The position numbers and the translations under genes were made by a program. The notes below the pieces were generated by a model. The model saw only the letters and a list, made by a program, of their open reading frames with translations, had not been told where the DNA came from and searched no databases. DNA of 64,000 nt from Archivesica marissinica (taxonomy: Eukaryota > Mollusca > Bivalvia > Venerida > Vesicomyidae): NCBI GenBank assembly GCA_014843695.1, contig CM026400.1, forward strand, positions 13,967,631 to 14,031,630. The letters are read 5' to 3'. Shown here piece after piece: positions 20,798-31,480 of this stretch (the first letter of the stretch is position 1; each line of letters begins with the position of its first letter).

Positions 20798-21045
20798 TAA
20801 ACTTTATTTTATTTTGCAACGATTGTGAAACAAGTTTTAACAACTTACATCACTTAATCACTCTCGTTGGCGCGGATGAAAGTTGAATGTGGTCATTCGT
20901 GTGGGAGGAAACCGGGGTACCCGGAAAAAAAACCACCTGTCCGATCTGGCGACCACCGTACCATCACACATACTTCCTGCTCCGAGGATCGAACCCGGGT
21001 TGCATTGGTGAGAAGCGAGCACGCTAACCACTGCGCTAATAGGAC
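20798..21045 (-). mobile_element. SINE family B, minus strand
   Basis: Minus strand head TAGCGCAGTGGTTAGCGTGC with CCCGGGTTCGATCCTCGGAG, body ATCGGACAGGTGG, 3' end on the left (ACTTTATTTTATTTTGCAAC). Confidence 0.88.
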
Positions 21046-21607
21046 AGCCGTATGGTATTTTACTTATAAACCCTTCTATTGACACTTGGGGGAAAATGTA
21101 CATATTAAACCAGAGACATGACTTTTGACCTGCACATACGGCACATCAGAAATATGTTGTGTAATTTCATTAGAATTGCATCGTAATGACTAGCGTGGTT
21201 GGTAAGAGTTATTAGTACATAGGTTTATGTTGGGAACCAGAGTTTGTGTTGGGAACCAGAGTTTGTGGACCGTTTTGCTAGATTCTTGGTAACCCGGCTT
21301 AAATCACTCTAAATAGCATATCAAATGAAAAAATTACTGTTGCCAAATGTTCGCGACATCTTCATGGCGGCCATATTGGATTTCAAAATGGCCACCATTT
21401 CGGACCAATATCGCCTTATATCTTCCTTATTAATCAAGATATCAGCACAAAAATAGTGTCCTTACCTTACCCACATTTTTGTGGTCAAGGAAAACAATGG
21501 TAATAATAAAATTTCAGCAGTGTGGCCGCCATCTTTATTATTTCAAGAGTTATTGGCCAAAAGGTAAAATGTATTATGCTGTTTATGCCAATAAACTTGT
21601 ATTGTAG

Positions 21608-21719
21608 GTATGACTCAGAGTATGCACGATTTATGGATCCCCCGGTGGCAGACGCGGTACCAGACAACCAGGCCCACAAGTTCTGTCATAGCTGTCACAG
21701 GCTAAATTCTCTAAGGAAG
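21608..21719 (+). CDS. DNMT1: DNMT1 exon J: end of BAH1, zinc-ligand segment; last recognised exon
   Basis: The acceptor AG is at 21606-21607 and the donor GT at 21720. The product YDSEYARFMDPPVADAVPDN then KFCHSCHRLNSLRK aligns to human YDQDYARFESPP...KFCVSCARLAEMRQ, with the CxxC pair kept. It ends in phase 0. The following exon (human KEIPRVLEQLEDL...) is not visible and may lie in the 22660-23659 gap. A complete SINE sits 110 bases downstream. Confidence 0.93.
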
Positions 21720-21831
21720 GTATGTACGTTTGATGACACTGGGAAAGTCAGGGGTAAAACTTCTAAAATCATGGAAAAGTCAAGAAATTTCAAATTCATG
21801 GTCAATGAAATATTTATTAGGCATTCTGTAC

Positions 21832-22124
21832 TTTTTTTTTTTTTACATTTATTTATCGTCGCTACCGGTTGCCCATATGAGCGACGCCTCCTGAAGAGAT
21901 TAGTTATTTTAGATTTTTGGAGGATAGTGCAGGATACAGACATAGACCCATTACAGAGTCTCCTCTGGTTCTTTTACGTGCACGGTGTAAAGCACCGACA
22001 CGAGACCTCGGTTTAACGTCCCATCTGAAAGACTGTTAATTTTATTAGGTCAGACGGGGGATCAAACCTGCGATCCCTGGATTACCAGTCCAGCGTGTTA
22101 CCACTGGACCACAGATCCGTCTGT
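21832..22124 (-). mobile_element. SINE family A, complete, with target-site duplication
   Basis: On the minus strand the head is tRNA-like: GACGGATCTGTGGTCCAGTG (A box) and GGTTTGATCCCCCGTCTGAC (B box). The anticodon stem CTGGA/TCCAG has a CTGGTAA loop, as in a Thr tRNA. The body ends in a T/A tail. The 12-bp direct repeat GGCATTCTGTAC flanks it (21820-21831 and 22125-22136). It lies 110 bases after DNMT1 exon J. Confidence 0.93.
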
Positions 22125-22408
22125 GGCATTCTGTACAGGCCTATGCATACATGGTGTAGGCCTGGTGTGTGTAGGCCTGCATTAAGTTCTGTCATTGAGC
22201 ATGTTGAGTGATGTACTATTCAGCTCAACAATTAATGCACTATTTAATAGTTAATACCTCAACATTCAGTGCCCCTTTGAATACCTCAGGCTCAACAATC
22301 GATGCCCTATTGAACTACGGTACACAATACAATTAGGCATATTGCAGTATGGGGAACGGAGACCTTTCGGGCTTTATGAAGCAGGTGGAAATCATGGAAT
22401 TCTGGATG

Positions 22409-22659
22409 CCAACATTTATGTGGATATCCTGAGGAATGCAGTTCCAGTTCATTTATGTGGATATCCTGAGGAATGCAGTTCCAGGAACCATTTATGTGGA
22501 TATCCTGAGGAATGCAGTTCCAGGAACCATTTATGTGGATATCCTGAGGAATGCAGTTCCAGTTCATTTATGTGGATATCCTGAGGAATGCAGTTCCAGT
22601 ACATTTATGTGGATATCCTGAGGAATGCAGTTCCAGTTCATTTATGTGGATATCCTGAG
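22409..22659 (+). repeat. 37-bp minisatellite running into the N gap
   Basis: The unit is TTTATGTGGATATCCTGAGG plus AATGCAGTTCCAGTTCA, in two alternating forms (GTTCA and GAACCA). At least six copies are visible before the gap. Confidence 0.93.
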
Positions 22660-23659
22660 NNNNNNNNNNNNNNNNNNNNNNNNNNNNNNNNNNNNNNNNN
22701 NNNNNNNNNNNNNNNNNNNNNNNNNNNNNNNNNNNNNNNNNNNNNNNNNNNNNNNNNNNNNNNNNNNNNNNNNNNNNNNNNNNNNNNNNNNNNNNNNNNN
22801 NNNNNNNNNNNNNNNNNNNNNNNNNNNNNNNNNNNNNNNNNNNNNNNNNNNNNNNNNNNNNNNNNNNNNNNNNNNNNNNNNNNNNNNNNNNNNNNNNNNN
22901 NNNNNNNNNNNNNNNNNNNNNNNNNNNNNNNNNNNNNNNNNNNNNNNNNNNNNNNNNNNNNNNNNNNNNNNNNNNNNNNNNNNNNNNNNNNNNNNNNNNN
23001 NNNNNNNNNNNNNNNNNNNNNNNNNNNNNNNNNNNNNNNNNNNNNNNNNNNNNNNNNNNNNNNNNNNNNNNNNNNNNNNNNNNNNNNNNNNNNNNNNNNN
23101 NNNNNNNNNNNNNNNNNNNNNNNNNNNNNNNNNNNNNNNNNNNNNNNNNNNNNNNNNNNNNNNNNNNNNNNNNNNNNNNNNNNNNNNNNNNNNNNNNNNN
23201 NNNNNNNNNNNNNNNNNNNNNNNNNNNNNNNNNNNNNNNNNNNNNNNNNNNNNNNNNNNNNNNNNNNNNNNNNNNNNNNNNNNNNNNNNNNNNNNNNNNN
23301 NNNNNNNNNNNNNNNNNNNNNNNNNNNNNNNNNNNNNNNNNNNNNNNNNNNNNNNNNNNNNNNNNNNNNNNNNNNNNNNNNNNNNNNNNNNNNNNNNNNN
23401 NNNNNNNNNNNNNNNNNNNNNNNNNNNNNNNNNNNNNNNNNNNNNNNNNNNNNNNNNNNNNNNNNNNNNNNNNNNNNNNNNNNNNNNNNNNNNNNNNNNN
23501 NNNNNNNNNNNNNNNNNNNNNNNNNNNNNNNNNNNNNNNNNNNNNNNNNNNNNNNNNNNNNNNNNNNNNNNNNNNNNNNNNNNNNNNNNNNNNNNNNNNN
23601 NNNNNNNNNNNNNNNNNNNNNNNNNNNNNNNNNNNNNNNNNNNNNNNNNNNNNNNNNNN
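22660..23659. other. Assembly gap, exactly 1000 N
   Basis: The second 1000-base N run starts in the middle of a 37-bp minisatellite (22409-22659). That array probably broke the assembly. The gap follows the last recognised DNMT1 exon, so missing DNMT1 exons may lie here or the join may be wrong. Confidence 0.97.
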
Positions 23660-24620
23660 TATCTGAAACAATTTTGAACAAATATGTCCAAATATAACAC
23701 CTATCCCGAGTCTTTATATTGTTCTTCAAATAAAACACAACTTTAAGCTGCATGCATGTATACTTTGCAAACAATTGCCACAGACATTGGCCATAGCAGG
23801 TCACATTTCCATACTAGGACACGGGTTCTGTCAGCAACAAAAAAATATCTTCGACGGGAGAGTTTTAACTGTGAATAACATTATCAATAAAATATGTTTC
23901 CACTAACGTGTAGGTTTATTCGGCAAAAATGTACGTCAAAAAGAGATTTCGTAGAATTTTTCAATTTGTTTTGAAAATTTCTAAAGCGGCGCAATTCGCG
24001 TTGAAACGACGTTGAAACGAGCGTTCTGATTGGATTATTAGAATGTAACTAGGTGCTTGTTTTTTATATGAAGAATAATCATAATCCAATCAGAACGCTC
24101 GTGATGTGTAGCTTTATTTAAAGTCGCCTCCGCCGAGGCCAGTGGGCGACTGGTTTCTCTATGTAGATTATTATTCCTGCGTCGGTTGTGGGTCTGGTAG
24201 ACATCCCGAGGCCGCTTCCGCTTCCTCTTCCTCTGGTCCAGGGTGACAAGTCCTGCTTCTTTCTGTAAACTGTTCCTTTTAGGGACACATGCTCCACCAT
24301 TTGCTGGCATCAGCGAAGTCCTTGACCCATTTTCCTTCTGTGAGCTGTGCCTACGCCACGACGTGCATGTTGTTGATGAGAGACCTGGGTTCGGAAGAAT
24401 GTGTAGTAGCAATGCTAGTTAAAGGTGAAACATATATAATGTGTTCGCTAAGTTTTTATGTGACGTTAAATAGTTTAAGATAATATTAGATCCCTGAAGG
24501 AGTGTAATATTGGTTGACAGAAACTTTGACACACACAGATTTGCTTTACATACGATGTCAATAGTGTGGAATGAAACAATGCATCATTCATTGTCTGCAG
24601 TATCATTTACCATTAATGTT
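23660..24620. other. Low-copy sequence after the second gap; no gene recognised
   Basis: It has an inverted pair (GAGCGTTCTGATTGGATTAT at 24019 and ATAATCCAATCAGAACGCTC at 24081). It also has a GC-richer stretch 24118-24437 with a good-looking acceptor (CTGTTCCTTTTAG, ending 24283) and a possible donor AAAG/GTGAAA near 24423. The frames between do not match DNMT1 or any family I know. A minus-strand open frame (24038-24412) is Arg/Lys-rich and unrecognised. Confidence 0.4.
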
Positions 24621-24715
24621 TAGTTTATACAGATGCCTTTTAGCTCGATTGCAACTTACGGCTAATAGCTCTGGAGACCTCATTCCTGGTGTATATCCAT
24701 CAACATGCGGGTTAG
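24620..24715 (-). mobile_element. SINE family C, 3' fragment
   Basis: TTAGTTTATACAGATGCCTT, TAGCTCGATTGCAACTTACG, GGAGACCTCATTCCTGGTGT. 3' end of the family only. Confidence 0.6.
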
Positions 24716-24898
24716 AATGACAGTGTTGGACTTAAAGCCCCAGCATGAGTTTACTTAGAAATATGATGCACATAGTCTGCTGTGTAATGTTTCGTTATTA
24801 TAAAAAATGTTTATGAAATAAAGAAAAAATGAATATGCTGCACACTGGGATATTATAAGGAGCTGATGATTAGATATTTATGTATCTATGTATGTATG

Positions 24899-25040
24899 TT
24901 CCATTAATGTCAAACCCCTTGCGGTGACCTAGACATGTTTTCCTGGGCATGCTTAGCCGACAATAGCGATTAACCAGTACTAATCAATGTGTGTGAGGTG
25001 CCTTGCTCAATGACACTACATACGTGGCCTGACTAGCTAC

Positions 25041-25045
<5 letters not shown>
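24899..25045 (-). mobile_element. SINE family F, 3' part, feeding the tetranucleotide array
   Basis: TCCATTAATGTCAAACCCCT, TGCGGTGACCTAGACATGTT, TTAACCAGTACTAATCAATG and GCTCAATGACACTACATACG, then TAGCTACTATATATGTATG runs into the array. The same block recurs at 25800-25945 and 25955-26157. Confidence 0.82.
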
Positions 25046-25074
<29 letters not shown>

Positions 25075-25800
25075 TGTATGTATGTATGTATGTATGTATG
25101 TATGTATGTATGTATGTATGTATGTATGTATGTATGTATGTATGTATGTATGTATGTATGTATGTATGTAGGTATGTATGTATGTTGTATGTAGTGTATG
25201 TATGTATGTATGGTATGTATGTATGATGTATGTAGGTATTGTATGTATGTATGTATGTATGTATGTATGTATGTATGTAGTATGATGTATGTATGTTGTA
25301 GTATGTATGTATGTATGTATGTATGTATGTATGTATGTATGTATGTATTGTATGTATGTATGTATGTATGTATGTATGTAGTATGTATGTATGCATGCAT
25401 GTCTGTGCATTGCATTGCATGCATGCATGATGTATGTATGTATGTATGTATGTATGTATGTATTGTATGTATGTATGTATGTATGTATGTATGTATGTAT
25501 GTATGTATGTATGTATGTATGTATGTATGTATGTATGTATGTAGTATGTATGTAGTATGTATGTATGTATGTATGTATGTATGTATGTATGTATGTATGT
25601 ATGTATGTATGTATGTATGTATGTAGTATGTATGTATGTATGTATGTATGTATGTAGTATGTATGTATGTATGTTGTATGTATGTATGTATGTATGTATG
25701 TATGTATGTTTTTGTATGTATGTATGGTATGTATGTATTATGTATGTATGTATGTAGTATGTATGTATGTATGTATGTATGTAGTATGTATGTATGTATG
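25046..25800 (+). repeat. (ATGT)n microsatellite, about 755 bp
   Basis: Almost uninterrupted TATGTATGTATG with scattered 3-bp and 5-bp slippage variants (TAGTATG, TTGTATG) and a GCATGCATGTCTGTGCATTG block near 25390-25430. It is bounded on both sides by family F SINE ends, which carry a TGTATGTATG tail. Confidence 0.97.
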
Positions 25801-25954
25801 TTCCATTAATGTCAACCCTTGCGGTGACCTATACATGTTTTCCTGGGCAGGCTTAGCCGACCATAGCGGTTAACCAGTACTAAGCAATGTGTGTGGGGTG
25901 CCTTGCTCAATGACACTACATACGTGGCCTGACTAGCTACTATATATGTATGTA
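25800..25954 (-). mobile_element. SINE family F, 3' part, second copy
   Basis: TCCATTAATGTCAACCCTTG, AGCCGACCATAGCGGTTAAC and GTGGCCTGACTAGCTACTAT; nearly identical to 24899-25045, so the region looks like a recent tandem duplication. Confidence 0.85.
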
Positions 25955-26157
25955 TGTTCCATTAATGTCAAACCCCTTGCGGGGACCTAGACATGTTTTC
26001 CTGGGCAGGCTTAGCCGACAATAGCGGTTAACCAGTACTACGCAATGTGTGTGAGGTGCCTTGCTCAATGACACTACATACATGTCCTGACTGAGTATCG
26101 AACCCGGACCGTTCGATTCCAAATCCGACGCTCTACCATTGTACCACGGACGCCACA
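25955..26157 (-). mobile_element. SINE family F, full copy with tRNA-like head
   Basis: The body is as in the other copies. The minus strand head is GGCGTCCGTGGTACAATGGT (A box), AGAGCGTCGGATTTGGAATC and CGGTCCGGGTTCGATACTCA (B box). The anticodon-like loop is TTTGGAA. Confidence 0.87.
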
Positions 26158-26159
26158 CA

Positions 26160-27257
26160 TATTGTGATTATTGTCTAATATTTTTCATTTTTCAAAAAAA
26201 TAATTATTGCCTCGCTCAATACGTGCCGTTCTCGAGTCCGGAAACCCTCTACTCTCGATTGCAACTCCGATGTTGTACTACTATTGAACCACGGTTCTCC
26301 TTTATTGCTCGAGTACATAGTAGAAATAAAACTTAAAGCATTTTCCTGAGAGAGAAAAAAATGAGTAAATTACATCTTGCAGATTTAAATCAGATTTGCT
26401 GAAAAATTAGTACACAGGCGGCACCAGTGCCCCGTGTGATTTATTTTCCGTGGCCACTTATACCGACTCTTTGGAAGAGTGTCGATGAGAAGTGACAGTC
26501 AGGGCAGAACCTGCCTCACATCTGTAATTATTCTCTGCGATGTACAGGGTGTGTGTTGCAAATATTTACATCGCTATTGCATTTCCTTTGATGAACGAGC
26601 GTGCCCTGAGCGTATACATTTTCGTAACTAATGATATGCCGCTGACATTCTCACTCGAAGTTACGGGCATGCGCAGTTGCAGTGTTAGGTAGCGTTCTTC
26701 GCGAGAAAAGGCGTGTCTTACAGTTTACCCTGTTCCAAGGATGACCTATATTTATCTATTCCGGCAAATCTGGACTAGCAACATTATAAATGCAAAGTGT
26801 TCTAAGGGGACCTATGTACCGTATATATATGTTGTTTGTTTATTTAATTAACTTAAATAGGCACGACCCTTTTACACACCCTTTACTTCGTTCCCACGAG
26901 ATATTTGTCGTCGGATTTGTATTGGTTTCGTACGAGACGCCGCGGATATAGTTGAGAGTCAAAGAACAGATGTATATCTATATAACCATTAGTGCGGTGG
27001 GAGGGGAATGAATACGGTGGAAATGGTAGAACGGCCCCGACCCTAGCCTTGGTTCGTGTCTTTTGATGTTTGACCTTTTTACTACATGTATATGCACATT
27101 GAATGTGGTTTATCATTCCCGGGTGGGGTGTTCAAGACATGGCAAAATATACCGACGACTGTTGTTAGGCTACCAGCATTCCTGGTTGGCGGGGCGACCA
27201 CAAATTGTTTTTAACGCGTCCAAATATTCTATTAAGCGATTGTGCCCCGTTCAGCTG
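26160..27257. other. Unassigned non-repetitive sequence
   Basis: No exon, SINE or tandem array recognised in about 1.1 kb. A possible degraded tRNA-like patch on the minus strand lies at 26220-26300. The stretch 26995-27060 has short open frames only. Confidence 0.5.
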
Positions 27258-27528
27258 CCCCGCCCGTCTCCCCGAATTCGCTAGCCCCACCCATCTCCCG
27301 CCTAGCCCATCTTCCCGAATACGCTGCCCCGCCCATGTCCCCGAATCCGCTAGCCCCGCCCATCTCCCCCACCCGAATCCGCTAGACCCGCCCATCTCCC
27401 CGAATCCGCTAGACCCGCCCATCTCCCCCCGAATCCGCTAACCAGCCCATCTCCCGAATCCGCTAGACCCGCCCATCTCCCCCGAATCCGCTAACCCAGC
27501 CCATCTCCCGAATCCGCTATCTTGGCTT
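27258..27528 (+). repeat. GC-rich minisatellite, about 10 copies of about 28 bp
   Basis: The unit is CCCGAATCCGCTAGACCCGC plus CCATCTCC, with TTCGCTAGCCCCACC variants. Each copy holds CCGAATCCG and GCTAG. Confidence 0.92.
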
Positions 27529-28151
27529 GTCAGTTGCCCCTGCACGAATATTGAGACTTCTTTCCCGCCAAATCTGGACACTGTTCCGATGTCAGTTAAT
27601 TTCAGACTTAATAAATAACATACCAGGCATATTCGATATAAGATTTTTTTAGCTGACAACAAACTAAGCACGTGTCATTTGTGCCTGTATGTTGTTATCC
27701 AATAAAACCGGATATAAGTGATTTAAATGATATAAACTGTACGTAAACAAATCGAATATCACGGAGTTTATGTTCAGAGAGATTCGCGGGAAATATATTA
27801 ATGGCGGCTGAAGGCTACATGTATTATGGACAAGAACTGACGTTTTCCCGAGAGATAACGTAGAACCCATCGTGTATACAATAGACATGTACAAACATTT
27901 TGTTAAAAAATAGATATATATTTCTTTTGTCTTTGCTATTTTTTACATTTATTTACATTGATATTAATAAATCATTTGATTCTTATATTCCAATAACTAT
28001 GTACGCTACTTCTAAAGAATCATAGAAAACGTCTGCTCATTCTGTTACATCTTCTTGATATAAGGGGATGGTCGTCACTAATGTTGGTAAACGTGTGACC
28101 CAACCCATTTGCTGATTATAAATTATAACAGTTTCACTCATATAATATTCC
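27529..28151. other. Unassigned AT-rich sequence
   Basis: No recognised feature between the GC-rich minisatellite and a family A SINE; only short open frames. Confidence 0.5.
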
Positions 28152-28425
28152 AGACGGATCTGTAGTCCAGTGGTTAACACGTTGCACTTGTAATCCAGGG
28201 ATCGCAGGTTCGATCCCCCGTCTGACCCTAATAACATTAACAGTCTTTTAGATGGGATTTTAAACCGAGGTCTCGTGTCGGTGGTATCAACCGTGTACGT
28301 AAAAGAACCAGAGGAGACTCTGGAATGGGTCTCTGTCTGTACTTCAAAATCTTAAATGACTAATCTCTTCAGGATGCGTCGCTCATATAGGCAACCGGTA
28401 GCCACTATAAAATAAACGTAAAACG
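28152..28425 (+). mobile_element. SINE family A, near full length
   Basis: Head AGACGGATCTGTAGTCCAGT with GGTTCGATCCCCCGTCTGAC, body TCTCGTGTCGGTGGTATCAA, end CAACCGGTAGCCACTATAAA. Pol III A and B boxes are intact. The tRNA-like part folds as a Thr-type cloverleaf but is the head of a retroposon. Confidence 0.9.
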
Positions 28426-28854
28426 CACGAACGTTGCAAATCTTATGTCAAATGTGTCAAAAGCAAGATGCCATGCCGCGACCAATCAGACTGCTTCCAC
28501 GTTGTATTGCACGTGTGGACATACACGAAAATATGTGATGGTTGTATTACACTGATAAATAAACGTTCGCAGAGAGAGAAGATAGGTTTTGGGCAAGAGA
28601 GCACCTTCTCAACGAGGAAGTATAAGTTTCGACGTGCATTTCTCAGCATAGCATGGGTTTGAGAAAGGAGGGACGGTCTGAGATAGAGTTTTCAGCAGGC
28701 ATGTACCGTCTCCGAGAGGACCACATTATTGCAAAGCATTGCAAGTTTTCCGATAGAGAGAGCATTGACTTTGAGCAAGAAAATATGCTGACAGAAAAAA
28801 AAGTGTTTGTCAAGTTTCGTAATAATTTATAATTGTTTTGTTCTTTGGGCGTTT
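28426..28854. other. Unassigned sequence between SINEs
   Basis: Contains two 64-68-codon open frames on opposite strands with no recognisable protein pattern. Nothing else seen. Confidence 0.45.
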
Positions 28855-29088
28855 AAAGTCGTATCAACAGCTTGGGTCATATGGCGACGCTCCAACTATT
28901 ATTGGTGAAGGAAGACCCGGGTGCCCTTCCTTGCCGAACAGTATTTCAGGCACGGACGAATACTGGATAGAAAACCCGACCGTCCGCAGGCCATATGATG
29001 CAAGGTTAGCTTCCTCCCAATTGGATGATGCAAACTTATAAAGGTGAGGTACAAGTGATTTGAAGTCAACGACCTTCGTAATAATGTT
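28855..29088 (-). mobile_element. SINE family E, minus strand, B box replaced
   Basis: GGGTCATATGGCGACGCTCC, TATTATTGGTGAAGGAAGAC, CAGTATTTCAGGCACGGACG and TGATTTGAAGTCAACGACCT. The B-box region is decayed (TTGGATGATGCAAAC). Confidence 0.8.
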
Positions 29089-29624
29089 AGTGTCCCCGAT
29101 TCCAGGTATCAGACAACTGTTGTTGATATGTACCACCATTTTAGATCTTGATCATATCTCTACTTAATACATTAGTTTCCAATATTAAATGTTCAATTGA
29201 CTTTCTCGAGTCAGATTTAGAGGATTTACGGCATGTTTAGAAAGTGATTTGTCAGAAGTGAGACTGTTATCTATCTTTCAGTTCCGTTATCTCGTTAGAC
29301 AAAACGCGATGTTTGACGTGTGTTCTCATAAATTACCGCGAAAACGAGGCGGAAATAGGCCAACTCGAGGCTCTTGTGATGCATACCTGGTGGGTGATAG
29401 AGCCGCCGTCATATCTCCAGATGTACAAAGAGATAGCAATTACAGCCGGAAGAACACACTGTTTTAGGACCAATCATTGACGTAATTAGGTGACGATTCT
29501 GTAGCTTTCACTGAGTGCTTTGTAAGTTATTTAAGAAAATTATTTCACTAAATTAATGATAGCGTCTTTAATTATTCTTAATTTGTCGAGACTCGAAGTA
29601 AATGTGTGTAGTTTACAAACTGTA
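29089..29624. other. Unassigned sequence
   Basis: A 72-codon plus frame (29249-29467) with RKRGGNRPTRG has no family match I recognise and no flanking splice pattern I trust. Confidence 0.45.
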
Positions 29625-29855
29625 CACACATTTATTTGAGCTCGTTTACGAAACAAGTTTATACACCATTATATTAATCAGTCTCGAGACCTCATTCCTG
29701 ATGGAATCCATCGCCACGAGGGAGAGAGAAAAGGCAACGTGTAATTTAAATGCCTTACCTAGGGTTACAATCGTAACGGCTCCACACGGGGCTCGAACAC
29801 CGGGACTTTCGCACCTGAAGCTAACGCGCTATCACTACGCCATCACGACTTCCAT
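29625..29855 (-). mobile_element. SINE family C, minus strand, near full length
   Basis: ACGAAACAAGTTTATACACC, GAGACCTCATTCCTGATGGA, ATCCATCGCCACGAGGGAGA and the head (minus) GTCGTGATGGCGTAGTGATA, CAGGTGCGAAAGTCCCGGTG. Confidence 0.87.
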
Positions 29856-29977
29856 AATGTGTGTAGTTTGAGCAACACGCATGAATACACGCATGCGCAG
29901 ATACAGGGGCTATGCGTAAAATTCGCTCTGTCGAAACATCAGAGGTATAGCATTGTCGCCGAAAAACATTAAATATA

Positions 29978-30566
29978 GGTAGTGGCATTAGTAGATAGGC
30001 GTGGCATTAGTAGATAGGCGTGGCATTAGTAGCATTAGTAGATAGGCGTGGCATTAGTAGCATTAGTAGATAGGCGTGGCATTAGTAGATAGGCGTGGCA
30101 TTAGTAGATAGGCGTGGTATTAGTAGATAGGCGTGGCATTAGTAGCATTAGTAGATAGGCGTGGCATTAGTAGATAGGCGTGGCATTAGTAGATAGGCGT
30201 GGCATTAGTAGATAGGCGTGGTATTAGTAGATAGGCGTGGCATTAGTAGATAGGCGTGGCATTATTAAATAGGCGTAGATAGGCGTGGCATTAGTAGATA
30301 GGCGTGGCATTATTAAATAGGCGTAGATAGGCGTGGCATTAGTAGATAGGCGTGGCATTAGTAGATAGGCGTGGCATTAGTAGATAGGCGTGGCATTAGT
30401 AGATAGGCGTGGCATTAGTAGATAGACGTGGCATTAGTAGATAGGCGTGGCATTAGTAGATATGCGTGGTATTAGTAGATAGGCGTGGTATTAGTAAATA
30501 GGCGTAGATAGGCGTAGCATTAGTAGATAGGCGTAGCATTAGTAGATAGACGTGGCATTAGTAGAT
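29978..30566 (+). repeat. 19-bp minisatellite, about 30 copies
   Basis: The unit is TAGGCGTGGCATTAGTAGA, with extra GCATTAGTA blocks and TTATTAAATAGGCGTAGA variants that recur as pairs. A SINE fragment begins at its right edge. Confidence 0.93.
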
Positions 30567-30679
30567 AGTGCAATGATACAGACAGGCCCATTCCAGATTC
30601 TCCTCTGGGTTCTTTTATGTGCACGGTGTAAAGCACCGACACGAGACCTCGGTTTAAAGTCACATCTGAAAGACTGTTT
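30567..30679 (-). mobile_element. SINE family A fragment next to a family B fragment
   Basis: TGCAATGATACAGACAGGCC, GTGCACGGTGTAAAGCACCG and ACACGAGACCTCGGTTTAAA; ends in a TTTG repeat at 30676-30695 where a family B fragment begins. Confidence 0.75.
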
Positions 30680-30699
30680 GTTTGTTTGTTTGTTTTTAT

Positions 30700-30892
30700 A
30701 AATCTATCACTTGTATGTGAAGTATGTGAGATGGTACTGTGGTTGCCAGATCGGACAGGTGGGTTTTCTACGACGTGGGTACTACGGTTTTCTCCCACAC
30801 GAATGACCACAAATACCATGGCATCCGCGCCAACGAGACTGATTAATATGAAGTTGTTAAAGCGTGTTTCGCAATCGTTGTAAAATAAATAA
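30700..30892 (+). mobile_element. SINE family B, 5' truncated
   Basis: AAGTATGTGAGATGGTACTG, CAGATCGGACAGGTGGGTTT and TTTCGCAATCGTTGTAAAAT. A short ACGACGTGG insertion lies in the middle. Head absent. Confidence 0.8.
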
Positions 30893-31480
30893 AATGTATA
30901 CGGCGTCTTGATACCTTGCACCAACCCTTTACTTATTTTAGTTGAAATGGCTTCATTAACTGTTGTTGCCTAGCGCGGTGATATGTCGTCTCTCTATTAG
31001 CATGACCTTTAATATGATGTTATGAAATGCGTGTTGATTAAAATCGATAACACATTTTACGGTATACATTTGCTGTCGAAATTTAATAATTATACTATAA
31101 GACCAGAAGCCCAGGGGTGTCAGCCTAGCTGGAAAGTTAACCAATTTTCATGTATATAGCAATGGTCCATATGCATGCCCATTTAAGGAAATGGACGTCT
31201 GCCATTCTCATTCCGGTGGATGTGGTCAGGAGGGCCTTGAGAAAGGAACCCAAAATTATCTCACGAGCTGATCTAGGTCAATTTTAGGGTACCGGTTATA
31301 TAAGTCTGGCGGGCACAACCCACCACCGAAAATGTCTGGCAGTGGCCATTTGCTATACCTGGCACTATGCCGGACATTTTACTATAAGTTTCATCAGGTT
31401 AACTCATGAGCTGATCTAGCTCAATGTTGGGGTTCCTTTCTCATGGCCCTCCTGACCACACCCATGACCACACCCACCAG
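30893..31480. other. Unassigned sequence with an inverted pair
   Basis: TGTGGTCAGGAGGGCCTTGA with GAAAGGAACCC (31210-31250) is inverted at 31427-31460 (GGGTTCCTTTCTCATGGCCC, TCCTGACCACACCC). The enclosed 180 bp also pairs (GAGCTGATCTAG). This is probably a foldback element of about 255 bp. Confidence 0.6.

Larger units (their letters stand above)
1562..21719 (+). other. DNMT1: DNMT1 gene locus, partial (middle exons only)
   Basis: Ten exons on the + strand together spell the replication-foci targeting sequence (RFTS), the CXXC zinc finger and most of the first BAH domain of DNMT1, the nuclear maintenance methyltransferase that copies CpG methylation after replication. Exons: A 1562-1773, B 2683-2810+ (runs into the N gap), C 4803-4984, D 10640-10802, E 12184-12414, F 13935-14018, G 17163-17287, H 18140-18245, I 19922-20025, J 21608-21719. 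All visible junctions are GT-AG, keep phase and give an uninterrupted product colinear with vertebrate DNMT1. The N-terminal exons lie before the window. BAH1 end, BAH2 and the catalytic domain are not seen downstream. Introns are swollen by satellites, SINEs and MITEs. I see no frameshift or stop in the exons, so the visible part looks like a working gene rather than a pseudogene. Confidence 0.93.

Noticed and set aside
24284..24423. Orphan exon with a strong acceptor (CTGTTCCTTTTAG) and a possible donor
   Set aside because: None of its frames matches DNMT1 or another known family, and no neighbouring exon could be paired with it.
28152..28225. Possible functional tRNA-Thr gene (cloverleaf-like head)
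   Set aside because: The same head recurs in many copies followed by a conserved SINE body and tail, so these are tRNA-derived retroposons. None stands alone.
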